Positions 51,055-59,156 of a DNA stretch of 64,000 nt are shown one piece after another. The notes beneath the pieces were generated by a model, which saw only the letters and a list, made by a program, of their open reading frames with translations, made no database searches and was not told the origin of the DNA. Each line of letters starts with the position of its first letter. Position 1 is the first letter of the stretch. The stretch is taken from NCBI GenBank assembly GCA_028820635.1, contig JAPPIG010000064.1, positions 1-64,000 of the forward strand, read 5' to 3'. This DNA is from Candidatus Poribacteria bacterium (GTDB lineage Bacteria; Poribacteria; WGA-4E; WGA-3G). The position numbers and the translations under genes were made by a program.

Positions 51055-51125
51055 GCCAAAATCTCCTTAGTAAATTTTTAGCATTGACAATTTTGTTGGA
51101 ATTTGCACAAAATTTGTAGACACAA

Positions 51126-52745
51126 TTAGATCAAGGATTCACCTGTCATTTCAGAAGGTTGCGGTAGACCGAGGAGGCTTAGTGCTGTCGGTGCAATATC
51201 TGCCAGTCGCCCTCCTGTCCGTAGTTGATGTTCTTTGTATCTGTTATCCACAACAATAAGGTCAACATCATACGTAGTGTGTGCTGTATGAATACCGCCT
51301 GTTTCTGGGTCAATCATCTGTTCACAGTTACCGTGGTCTGCTGTGACAATAAGCGCACCGCCTTTTTCTAAAACAGCATTAACGATTTTTCCGACTCCTT
51401 CATCAACAGTCTTAACTGCTTTGATAGCGGCTGGAAGCGAACCTGTATGTCCCACCATGTCACCGTTAGCGTAGTTTAAAACCATCAGATCATATTTGTC
51501 AGAGGCAATTCGGCGTAACATCTCATCCGTTACCCCCGGTGCTGACATTTCAGGTTTTTGATCGTAAGTTGTAACATCACGCGGGGAAGCAATAATTTGA
51601 CGTTCTTCACCTTCATAAGGTTCATCTCGGTAATCATTGAAAAAGAACGTAACATGTGGAAACTTCTCCGTCTCGGCACATCGGAATTGCGTGAAACCTG
51701 CCTCGCTGACATAAGCACCAAGTGTATTGCGCATTTTCGACGGTTTTTTGACAGCTGCTTTAACAGGCATTCCCTGTTCATATTCAGTCATCGTAATAAA
51801 CTTAACGCTCATTTTACAATTCCGTTTAAAACCCATTTCGCGCATGACACCGTCTTTTCCGTCTGCTTGATATGGAAATGTATCAAGGCAGAAGGCTTTG
51901 GTGAGTTCGCGTGGTCGGTCACCTCTGAAGTTGTAGAAAATAACAGCATCACCATCGGATATTCGCGGCAGAGGTTCTCCGTTATTGTCAACAACCGCAG
52001 TGGGTCTGATGAACTCATCACCTTTACGATTTTCATCGTCTGGATTTTTGTAGTAATCACTGTATGCTTGTGTTGCTGTGGTAACGCGCGAACCGACACC
52101 TTCGGTTAACAGGCGATATGCCACTTCAACCCGTTCCCATCGGTCATCACGGTCCATTGCATAGTAACGACCAATGACTGAGGCTATTTGTCCAATTCCT
52201 ATTTCTTTTAGTTTTGCCTCAACCTGTTCGCAAAACTTAATGCCGAGATCAGGTTGGCAATCGCGTCCATCGCTGAAATTGTGAATGAAGACTTGATTAG
52301 TTTGCAGTCCGTTGTTTTTCGCGAGTGAGAGGAGGGCGTAAAGGTGTTCAAGAGAACTGTGAACGCCAGCATCGCTTGCCAAACCTATCAGATGTAAGTT
52401 TGTCCCGTTGTTTTTGACATGGGTTATAGCATTTAAAAGCACTTCGTTCCGAGTGAACTCACCGGAACGAATCATTTTGCTGATACGCAGAAGTTCTTGG
52501 TCTACAATGCGTCCTGCGCCGATATTTTGATGTCCGACTTCACTGTTGCCGATGACACCCGGTGGTAAACCGACATCCTCGCCAGAGGTGTGAATTTGGA
52601 CATGCGGATAGTTTTGCCGTAACCAATCATCTACAGGTGTTTTCGCCAGATGAACAGCGTTTGACTCCTGAAATTCAGGATACGGATTATTGCCCCATCC
52701 ATCTCGGATGATGAGAACGACAGGGCGTTTTTGCTGGCTTGTCAT
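51126..52745 (-). CDS. gpmI: 2,3-bisphosphoglycerate-independent phosphoglycerate mutase
   Basis: A 539-residue iPGM of the alkaline phosphatase superfamily. Motifs: VVLIIRDGWGNNPYPEFQES, GNSEVGHQNIGAGRIVDQ with the phosphorylated Ser, HNFSDGRDCQPDLG, RYYAMDRDDRWERV, VLNYANGDMVGHTG and TADHGNCEQMIDPETG metal ligands. It converts 3- to 2-phosphoglycerate with manganese. It starts 9 nt after the LamG gene's stop, so a housekeeping enzyme follows a secreted protein in one transcript. Confidence 0.97.
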   Translation of the reverse strand: MTSQQKRPVVLIIRDGWGNNPYPEFQESNAVHLAKTPVDDWLRQNYPHVQIHTSGEDVGLPPGVIGNSEVGHQNIGAGRIVDQELLRISKMIRSGEFTRNEVLLNAITHVKNNGTNLHLIGLASDAGVHSSLEHLYALLSLAKNNGLQTNQVFIHNFSDGRDCQPDLGIKFCEQVEAKLKEIGIGQIASVIGRYYAMDRDDRWERVEVAYRLLTEGVGSRVTTATQAYSDYYKNPDDENRKGDEFIRPTAVVDNNGEPLPRISDGDAVIFYNFRGDRPRELTKAFCLDTFPYQADGKDGVMREMGFKRNCKMSVKFITMTEYEQGMPVKAAVKKPSKMRNTLGAYVSEAGFTQFRCAETEKFPHVTFFFNDYRDEPYEGEERQIIASPRDVTTYDQKPEMSAPGVTDEMLRRIASDKYDLMVLNYANGDMVGHTGSLPAAIKAVKTVDEGVGKIVNAVLEKGGALIVTADHGNCEQMIDPETGGIHTAHTTYDVDLIVVDNRYKEHQLRTGGRLADIAPTALSLLGLPQPSEMTGESLI

Positions 52746-52754
52746 ACAAATTCC

Positions 52755-53498
52755 TTATAAACCTTTGATTTTTGCCCACGTTGTGGTAAGTTTGCCACGT
52801 GCCTGCACGTCCTGCGGTGTATTCATAGTCTTTTGAATTTGTGCCTCGCTCAAAGCTTTATCATAAAGCCGAACTTCATCGATTTTACCCGGAAACCAGT
52901 CAGTTGGACGACCATAATCATCACCGCCGATCCATAATTCTAAATCGGATGGCGCGATTGGAACATCATTCGCGTTTTCACCTTCTAATTTACCGTTTAT
53001 GTATACCTTCATCGTCTTTCCATCAAACGTCCCTGCGAAATGATACCATTCGCCAACTTTCCAATCTGTTGTTGTAGATTCGGCATGGGTGTTGTTTGGT
53101 TTTACGAGGAAATCAATGCTGTTCTTATTTCCAAAGTCAAAAATGACGAAGATGGAATCGTTTTTTACCATCAAACGGCGACTCGTTAGGACATCGTTTG
53201 GACTAAACCATGCCATCAGCGTGATATTTTCTGTTAGGTCTAATGCATCGTCATCGGCAACAACAACATGGTCACCTGCACCGTCAAATTCGAGTGCAGT
53301 GCCAAATTTACCATCAACCCATTTGGGTGCTCCTTCAAATTTACCGTCATGTCCGTTGCCGGTAACATCTGCTGCCGTTTTGCCAGCACCCTCGTTAAAT
53401 GGCCAGTACGCGACAAGTCCGTCCTCAACCGCATAAGCGATACTTAGACTCGTAATAATTAGTGAGCATAGTAACAACATAAAAGTAACTTTTGGCAT
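52755..53498 (-). CDS. Secreted LamG protein with GKLTTTWAKIKGL tail
   Basis: A 247-residue secreted protein. The signal peptide is MLLLCSLIITSLSIAYA. The concanavalin-like LamG domain has AYWPFNEGAGKTAADVTGNG, KFGTALEFDGAGDHVVVADDDAL, WYHFAGTFDGKTMKVYINGKL and GKIDEVRLYDKALSEAQI. It ends with GKLTTTWAKIKGL, matching the tail of the LamG protein at 27781. It is first in a series with gpmI 9 nt downstream. A TATAAT-like box at 53552-53557 on the minus strand may be its -10. Probably binds extracellular carbohydrate. Confidence 0.92.
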   Translation of the reverse strand: MPKVTFMLLLCSLIITSLSIAYAVEDGLVAYWPFNEGAGKTAADVTGNGHDGKFEGAPKWVDGKFGTALEFDGAGDHVVVADDDALDLTENITLMAWFSPNDVLTSRRLMVKNDSIFVIFDFGNKNSIDFLVKPNNTHAESTTTDWKVGEWYHFAGTFDGKTMKVYINGKLEGENANDVPIAPSDLELWIGGDDYGRPTDWFPGKIDEVRLYDKALSEAQIQKTMNTPQDVQARGKLTTTWAKIKGL

Positions 53499-53938
53499 TG
53501 TGGTTCTCCTTTGTAAAGCGAATTTAGGTTTGTATCGTGGGATGCATTAACATTATACCATGTTTTTGGGTTGGTGGGAATTAAAATGCGGTAATTGTTA
53601 AGAATTTTATGGATAGAAGAGATAGAAAATTTTAGAGTTTTCAGAGTCAATGTGAAAATTCAAAAAATCAGAGGATGGTGATAAACTGAGTCTGGGTATG
53701 GGTTTATGGGAGGTTTAAGGTAGAGGTAATTTCAGAGTACTCTGAAAATTGGGAGGATCGTAAATTGAAATATGTATGAATCATTGATGTTAAATATGTG
53801 CCAAAGGTAATTGGCATGGTCATCGTGCAGTGAGAATTTAAAGAGGCGTAATGAATTAATTGCGCTTGGTGAATGTGCGTCCGACATTCACATTAAACGC
53901 GTTTTTTGTAAATGAGAAGCTTTCACTCAGAAATAGGA
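53499..53938. other. 440-nt repeat-bearing gap
   Basis: No gene is evident. It contains an 18-bp palindrome (53730-53747), a hairpin GTGAATGT/ACATTCAC (53871-53893 region), GCGTAAT...ATTGCGC, and the 49-nt repeat at 53896-53944 that also occurs at 10039-10087. Confidence 0.6.
53730..53747. promoter_or_regulatory. Perfect 18-bp palindrome, operator-like
   Basis: TTTCAGAGTACTCTGAAA, with ATACTCTGAAA also at about 25828-25838 in a divergent promoter region. It may be an operator for a DNA-binding protein or part of a repeat. No promoter is visible beside it. Confidence 0.35.
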
Positions 53939-53944
53939 TTACAT
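53896..53944. repeat. 49-nt dispersed repeat, second copy
   Basis: Starts AACGCGTTTTTTGT and ends GATTACAT; 42 of 49 bases equal 10039-10087. Its last bases include the stop codon of the minus-strand methyltransferase gene. Confidence 0.6.
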
Positions 53945-54592
53945 ACTGCGCTCAATAGACCAATGCCGATCAGTGCTTTGAACAACAACCGCACCCGGCA
54001 TGTCCATCTGTGTCAACATCTGATTGACTTCAGCAATTGTGAAGGAGGCAAGGAAGGAATCGTAATAGAGCTTTTGTTGGTAGGGGGTATCATCTGCGGC
54101 ATAACGGTCAACGAATGCTTGCGCATCTGCTGAGGTTTCAGGACGGATGAGGTCGCGAATTAAAACCGCGCCTTCAGGTTTGGCAACTCTACCCATCTCT
54201 TTAAGAGCACGCAACGAATCGTGAATATGATGTACAATGCTGTTAGAGATAAGTCCGTCAAAGGTGTTGTCAGGATAGGGCAAGGTTTTCGCATCAACAT
54301 ATTCAAGTGTTATCTGATCGTTAAGATTAGCATCTGCGACGTGGCGTTTTGCTATCTTTAGCATCTCTTCAGACAGGTCAATAGCGGTGATATGGATATT
54401 GGGGCAACGTTGTGCAAGTAGGATTGGGATTTGGGCGGGACCTGTGCCAACATCAAGGAAATGTCCATCGTTCGCACCGAGTTCAATCACACGATTAACA
54501 AAAGCCTCATCAACCTCACCGTGTTCCATCGCATCGTAAGCCTCTGCGGCTTCCGCTGTATCCATCACTTCTGGTTCTACAATTCGGTTCAT
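53939..54592 (-). CDS. Class I SAM-dependent methyltransferase (UbiE/small-molecule type)
   Basis: A 217-residue methyltransferase. Motif I is HFLDVGTGPAQIPILLAQRCP with acidic IDLSEEML, then LEYVDAKTLPYPDNTFDGLISNSIVHHIHD, a UbiE-like motif. The segment RVAKPEGAVLIRDLIRP precedes a C-terminal lid. The substrate is unknown. Its start overlaps the preceding gene by 77 nt, or by about 50 nt if the in-frame ATG at 54565 is used; the two are probably co-transcribed. Confidence 0.88.
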   Translation of the reverse strand: MNRIVEPEVMDTAEAAEAYDAMEHGEVDEAFVNRVIELGANDGHFLDVGTGPAQIPILLAQRCPNIHITAIDLSEEMLKIAKRHVADANLNDQITLEYVDAKTLPYPDNTFDGLISNSIVHHIHDSLRALKEMGRVAKPEGAVLIRDLIRPETSADAQAFVDRYAADDTPYQQKLYYDSFLASFTIAEVNQMLTQMDMPGAVVVQSTDRHWSIERSM

Positions 54593-55376
54593 TCTCTAAT
54601 TCTCTGATAAGTTTTGCGACACTCAACGCGTTTTGGCGAATCTGGTCGGGTTGAAATTGGGTATACATCCCAACCGCCATCGCGTCAATCGGTTTTATGT
54701 TTTCAAGTGCAAACTGAAAGGCATTATAAGGTTCATTTCTACCTGCCGCTAAGACTTTTATGGCAATGATAGGCAGCGGTATTGCTTGAATGGTAGCAAC
54801 TGCTGAGTCACGGTCATCTGGCAGATATAATTCCCTATGCCGAGTATGATTATATAATGCACAAACGTAAAAGTCAACATCATACCCTTCTGTGTAGCAG
54901 TATTTAAGGATTTGTGGATCGTGCGTGCCGATACCGACTGCACATCCGAGGTCACGGATACGTTTGAGACTACCGCAAAGTGAATCAAGTTTGCCTTCCG
55001 CATATAACTGATCAGTGGTGCCACCGTGATGATAAATGGCAATTGGTTTGTAGTGTGCGATAATTTTGAGGTAGTCGTTGAGGTCACCATATTCTGTTGA
55101 CTTTGGCGTTTGGGCAATCCACTGAATTGTGCCGCCTGCGTTCCAGTATTCGTTGAGCGTCCGCATAATGTGTTTGTCTGCACGAGCAAGCACGGTGTTA
55201 ATTCCGTTCTGCTCTGCTTGTGCGAGGTCCGCCATAATTTGGTGTGTCGTATAGTAATCCTCCATCGTTTTGGATGCAGCAGGAGATTGATGCGAGATAC
55301 CGCTATACGGATTACCACCGATTATAAGGCGTGTGATGCGATGTGATGCAATGGATATTGTGGGTAAGTTCGTCAT
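54516..55376 (-). CDS. Uncharacterised TIM-barrel protein (aldo/keto reductase-like)
   Basis: A 286-residue protein. RLIIGGNPYSGIS, GINTVLARADKHIM, YKPIAIYHHGGTTDQLY and CAVGIGTHDPQIL are arranged like a TIM barrel, and a KVLAAGR segment is reminiscent of aldo/keto reductase or related sugar-isomerase families. The catalytic AKR tetrad is not clear. The C-terminal 28 residues (ENEPNCRTRSDGYSGSRRGL) look like read-through into the methyltransferase frame; a natural end near 54600 may have been lost. It precedes a methyltransferase and follows a lipoprotein gene, all on the minus strand. Confidence 0.7.
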   Translation of the reverse strand: MTNLPTISIASHRITRLIIGGNPYSGISHQSPAASKTMEDYYTTHQIMADLAQAEQNGINTVLARADKHIMRTLNEYWNAGGTIQWIAQTPKSTEYGDLNDYLKIIAHYKPIAIYHHGGTTDQLYAEGKLDSLCGSLKRIRDLGCAVGIGTHDPQILKYCYTEGYDVDFYVCALYNHTRHRELYLPDDRDSAVATIQAIPLPIIAIKVLAAGRNEPYNAFQFALENIKPIDAMAVGMYTQFQPDQIRQNALSVAKLIRELENEPNCRTRSDGYSGSRRGLRCDGTR

Positions 55377-55377
55377 G

Positions 55378-55830
55378 TTATTTTAAAGTGTGATTATGGT
55401 CGAAGGAAATAGCGGATACGATATCCTTTTTTGTGTTTATTTTGTATATTACACCATCTGTTTGCGTATAAAAAATAAGTTCGTAAATTTCATCTGTCGG
55501 CAATAGTTTCTCTGTAGTTTTGGTCACAACTTTTGTATGTCGGGAGAGATTGCCACTATCTTGTGTGGAAAGGAATTCTCGGGCAGGTATCTGCCAGACG
55601 TAGATACGTGATCCTGCATCATCATCACTGAGACCATGCGGTCTCCCCCACTTCTGAATTACTGTTGAAATGGGTTTAGCATTCAACATTTTTACGGTTT
55701 GTTGAACTTTTTCATCTGTTGATAAAGGGGTTGCCTTCTGTTCATTCATCAAAAACGTCGGTGTTGAACAGGCAACCATTAAAATGCTTATGGTAAAAGC
55801 AAAATAGGGGAGGAATTTAAAAATGTTCAT
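55378..55830 (-). CDS. Uncharacterised lipoprotein
   Basis: About 150 residues from MNIFKFLPYFAFTISILMVAC (lipobox LMVAC, Cys21; an ATG 6 nt earlier is also in frame). After the anchor come MLNAKPISTVIQKWGRPHGL, a SmpA/OmlA-like fragment typical of small envelope lipoproteins, and a beta-rich YELIFYTQTDGVIYKI end. It probably sits on a membrane inner leaflet facing the periplasm. The gene is 1 nt from the next gene downstream. Confidence 0.75.
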   Translation of the reverse strand: MNIFKFLPYFAFTISILMVACSTPTFLMNEQKATPLSTDEKVQQTVKMLNAKPISTVIQKWGRPHGLSDDDAGSRIYVWQIPAREFLSTQDSGNLSRHTKVVTKTTEKLLPTDEIYELIFYTQTDGVIYKINTKKDIVSAISFDHNHTLK

Positions 55831-56025
55831 TGTCAAGTTCCTTCTTAGTTTGGAAGTAACAATTTACGTCATTATGTTAAGGTAGATAGCAATTTACGTG
55901 CCAATGTCAGATACATAAAGATGTTGATAAGGGCAGTGTTTCAATGTTTGTATTGCACAAAAAGGGGCAAACGGAAAATTATATGTACAATTTTGTGCAG
56001 ATGTGGAGAGAAAAGGAAGGATTAT

Positions 56026-56046
56026 GGGACAGCAGCAAGCTGTCCC
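56026..56046. terminator. Hairpin after the cyclase gene
   Basis: GGGACAGC (56026-56033), loop AGCAA, GCTGTCCC (56039-56046), an 8-bp perfect stem 9 nt beyond the stop of the minus-strand cyclase gene. The T-run is weak, so termination is probable only. The remainder of 55831-56054 shows no gene. Confidence 0.5.
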
Positions 56047-56054
56047 GTGGAAGA

Positions 56055-57011
56055 TTATCGGATGGCGATCGGATTACCGGGAGAACCTGTTGCACCTTTC
56101 AGACGAAGCGGTGCAAAACTGAAGGCAAATTCATACACTTTTGCTGCTGCTAATTCTTCTGTGATTATGTTTTCAAGATTGTAAATACCGTGTTTGACGA
56201 TAAACAACTGATGTACTGGAAATGCAAGGGATTCATCTGGATTTGGGACAACCTCTATTCCCCAATTATCGCAACATGTCATTACGATTTTTTGATCAAC
56301 GAGGAATTGTCCTGCTTCCATACCGATACCGGGTTCTGTTTTGTTGTAACGATCATTATCTGTCATCCAGTATTTTCCCCAACCGGTGTGAATAAGCACA
56401 ACATCACCAGGCGTAATCTTGACTCCTTGCTTTTTCAACGCACCCTCTAAATCAGCGCGCGTAATTTCGTAGCTATCGCCAAGGACTTCAACACCTTTAT
56501 AGCCAGCAACATCAATCAAGACACCGCGGGTAACGATAGGTCCCACATTCTCAACGCCAAGTTCTGTCAATCCTTCCGCTTTGGCAAAATCGTGTTGATC
56601 CAATCCGTTATAGAAGTGATCACCGATACCGATGTGACCGAGTCCATCAAACTGTGTACCAATCTGTCCAATCTCGCCGCTGAAGATTTCCTCAAACCAT
56701 GTCGTTTTGTTTTCACCGAGTGGACCGGACATCGCTGGAATCCGTAGACTGTAATGACGAGTTCCAAAGACTGGAATACCGCTTTCATAGACTCTGCCGA
56801 GTTCGAAAACTTCGCCTGTTTTGATTAGACTTGCGGCTTGTAGCACTTTTTGTGGTGTTAGTCGGTTTGCGGCACCACGTCGATCATCTGCTCCCCATTC
56901 GGATGGAAACCATGATTCTTGGGTTAGGGTAACGGTTGCTGTCAATGCCAGCAATCCAAATACAACCGCAAATAAAATAAAAAACTTGTGTTTTTTCAAT
57001 TTCTTGAACAT
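56055..57011 (-). CDS. Exported cyclase-family (kynurenine formamidase-like) hydrolase
   Basis: A 318-residue protein with a signal peptide (FFILFAVVFGLLALTATVTL) and the cyclase/kynurenine formamidase fold: WGADDRRGAANRLTPQKV, the metal motif variant GQIGTQFDGLGHIGIGD, and GDVVLIHTGWGKYW. The canonical HxGTHxDxPxH is changed (Gln and Gly for some histidines), as in the plant/bacterial 'cyclase family' subgroup. AGGAGA is 6 nt before the ATG. Likely an amide or lactone hydrolase in the periplasm; substrate unknown. Confidence 0.88.
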   Translation of the reverse strand: MFKKLKKHKFFILFAVVFGLLALTATVTLTQESWFPSEWGADDRRGAANRLTPQKVLQAASLIKTGEVFELGRVYESGIPVFGTRHYSLRIPAMSGPLGENKTTWFEEIFSGEIGQIGTQFDGLGHIGIGDHFYNGLDQHDFAKAEGLTELGVENVGPIVTRGVLIDVAGYKGVEVLGDSYEITRADLEGALKKQGVKITPGDVVLIHTGWGKYWMTDNDRYNKTEPGIGMEAGQFLVDQKIVMTCCDNWGIEVVPNPDESLAFPVHQLFIVKHGIYNLENIITEELAAAKVYEFAFSFAPLRLKGATGSPGNPIAIR

Positions 57012-57076
57012 AATTTATCTCCTGTGGTTAGAAAAAGAACGACCCAAAATCATTGACTACAAATAACGAAGGTACT

Positions 57077-57967
57077 ATGGCACTTAACTCAATTGCCTTA
57101 ATTCTACTGTCAGCATTTTGCCACGCCCTATGGAATTTCTACAGCAAATCCAGCAGAGACACACGAATCCTCTTTTTTTGGTGTGGGTTCTACACTTTAG
57201 TAATAGCATTCGTTGCCTTTGGTATCAAGCATCCAGTAATTCCGAAACCGGTATGGATCTATATTGGCGCCTCCGCACTGGTTCATCTGTTCTACCGTCT
57301 GTTTCTGACACACGCCTATACGGTCGGCGAAATTTCGTTTGTTTATCCAATTACACGCGCCGCCCCAGCCTTCTTGCCTCTATTCGCCTTTCTTTTTCTA
57401 AAGGAACGAATTTCTCTGCAAGGTTTGATTGGTATCTTATGTGTATTGGTCTCCATATTACTCTATCAACAACGTGAAGCGCGCATCCAGTTCAAGGCGT
57501 TCCTTCGCTACCTTCACGAACCTGATGCACTCTGGGCTTACGCAACCTTGGTGAGCGTCATTGGATACTCACTGGTAGACAAGCAAGGGATGTCTGAATT
57601 TCATCACCATTCAACGGATGCCCCTTTGTGGCACGCCGTAACCTACTATTTAATGGAGAACAGTATCTCGCAAGTCTTTTACGGTATGTCCTGCCTCGTC
57701 CGGTTCCCACACCAGCAGATTGCACAAATTGGACGAACGGAATGGAAGCGTGCTCTTGTTGTCGTTGGACTCTCGTTGGCTTCCTATTCGCTTATCCTCT
57801 ACGTCTTGATGACCGAAAAGGTCAGCTACGTAACAGCGGTTCGGCAGTGTTCTGTCATTTTCGTCGTCTTGCTCGGCGGATATGCGTTGAAAGAAACCTA
57901 TACAAAACGCCGATTGATAGCGGCTGTTGTAATGGTACTCGGCATTTTCTTGATTGCATACCAGTAA
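57077..57967 (+). CDS. EamA/DMT-family membrane transporter
   Basis: About 296 residues from the ATG at 57077 (MALNSIALILLSAFCHALWNF), with GAAGG about 7 nt upstream; a TTG at 57053 is also in frame. Ten hydrophobic segments in two repeats, each with the EamA pattern: SFVYPITRAAPAFLPLFAFLFLKERI and SYVTAVRQCSVIFVVLLGGYALKE. DMT transporters export or exchange amino acids, sugars or other metabolites. It diverges from the cyclase gene, sharing a short promoter region. Confidence 0.92.
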   Translation: MALNSIALILLSAFCHALWNFYSKSSRDTRILFFWCGFYTLVIAFVAFGIKHPVIPKPVWIYIGASALVHLFYRLFLTHAYTVGEISFVYPITRAAPAFLPLFAFLFLKERISLQGLIGILCVLVSILLYQQREARIQFKAFLRYLHEPDALWAYATLVSVIGYSLVDKQGMSEFHHHSTDAPLWHAVTYYLMENSISQVFYGMSCLVRFPHQQIAQIGRTEWKRALVVVGLSLASYSLILYVLMTEKVSYVTAVRQCSVIFVVLLGGYALKETYTKRRLIAAVVMVLGIFLIAYQ

Positions 57968-58125
57968 TTTTAATTATTCCTTGCGGTACGATTTGGTGAA
58001 TTAGTTAAATAACATTAATTGCCGTAGAACCGTCTGCACCGTTGTTGCAGGCTACCCCTTTAGCATCACCAGAAACCTAAAAGGATAACAGACGCGGCAT
58101 CCCAAACTGACATAATTAAAAATCC

Positions 58126-59100
58126 TCAACCGAAGGAGACACCCAATTTAACACTACGTTCAGGATGGTTGTCCATTTCTATGTAAGCCTCAACAGAATC
58201 CTCAAACGGCACAACGGGATCAACAACATCTTCACAGTCAAATCGTCCTTCAACAAGCCACTTCCAACAGGTATCAACGATACGTCGAAAATTCCAACGT
58301 GGATGATCGCGATTCGGATCGCTGTTGGCACGTGCAAAGATGATGTTTGGAATGTTGACATGCGCGACAGCGCCGAGGTCAAGCCCGCCCGTACACGCTT
58401 TCGCGCGTCCAGCGTAGACGATTGTTCCTTCAAAAGTGACGCTGCGAAGGGCATCATCAAGTGCTTCGTAAACTGCACTTGTTTCTACAGCCACATCAAC
58501 GCCAAGTCCTCTGGTTGCTTCTTTGAGTACTTCTCCGACATTGCACACAGTTGGGTCAATGACAAGCTCCGCTCCAGTCTTTTCAGCAACTTTTCGCCGT
58601 CTTTCAAGTGGGTCTACGGCAGCGATGAAGTCTGCCCCAGCGATCCGTGCCATCTGCACTGTCATCAATCCAATTGCGCCAAGTCCAAAGACCGCAACTC
58701 GCTCACCGACGCGGACTTTTCCATCACGAATTGCAGACATTGCGAAGTGTGCTGGATCATAGCAGACTGCCTCTTTCCACGTCATGTGGTCGGGCATCTT
58801 GAGGACACTCCCCGCGCGCCAAGTGTGCGTTTCCTTGAGGTGTCCGTGATTAGCAATCCGTTCGCCAATTTCAAAGCCTTCCACATCATCGCCAATTTCA
58901 ATAATTTTTCCGACACACATATTTCCAAGTCTCAGTGGAAAATTTGGGTTGTTGTATCCGTAGTATGCCGTCAGTTCAGTGCCGCGTTTGGGGGCACCGA
59001 ATTCGACTTGGACCCTGACGCTATCGGCAGGGACAGGACCATCTTCATATTCTTGCAAAACGGGTTTTCGAGGGGCAACTGCTACTAATTCTTTTGGCAT
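58126..59100 (-). CDS. Zinc-type MDR dehydrogenase-like oxidoreductase
   Basis: A 324-residue medium-chain dehydrogenase. The NAD-binding fold is VAVFGLGAIGLMTVQMARIAGADFIAAVDPLERR; also NMCVGKIIEIGDDVEGFEIGERIANHGHLKETH and GVDVAVETSAVYEALDDALRS. The structural four-cysteine zinc site is not visible, so the protein may be a shorter, sorbitol- or bacteriochlorophyllide-dehydrogenase-like variant. AAGGAGG precedes the ATG. It lies 55 nt after the metallohydrolase gene and probably forms a catabolic operon with it and the Gfo/Idh/MocA gene. Confidence 0.9.
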   Translation of the reverse strand: MPKELVAVAPRKPVLQEYEDGPVPADSVRVQVEFGAPKRGTELTAYYGYNNPNFPLRLGNMCVGKIIEIGDDVEGFEIGERIANHGHLKETHTWRAGSVLKMPDHMTWKEAVCYDPAHFAMSAIRDGKVRVGERVAVFGLGAIGLMTVQMARIAGADFIAAVDPLERRRKVAEKTGAELVIDPTVCNVGEVLKEATRGLGVDVAVETSAVYEALDDALRSVTFEGTIVYAGRAKACTGGLDLGAVAHVNIPNIIFARANSDPNRDHPRWNFRRIVDTCWKWLVEGRFDCEDVVDPVVPFEDSVEAYIEMDNHPERSVKLGVSFG

Positions 59101-59130
59101 TTTTCCTCCTTTCTCACCTTAAATGTTTAA

Positions 59131-59156
59131 CGGCACACGGAGTGTGCCTACTACTT
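59131..59156. repeat. 26-nt hairpin repeat, inverted copy
   Basis: CGGCACACGGAGTGTGCC (GGCACAC-GGA-GTGTGCC stem) with CTACTACTT following; the reverse complement of 9974-9999 with one mismatch. It lies between the stop of the metallohydrolase gene and the start of the dehydrogenase gene. Confidence 0.65.

Noticed and set aside
55921..56184. Plus-strand open frames opposite the end of the cyclase gene
   Set aside because: They are shadows of the minus-strand gene and hairpin; no ribosome site and no plausible protein.
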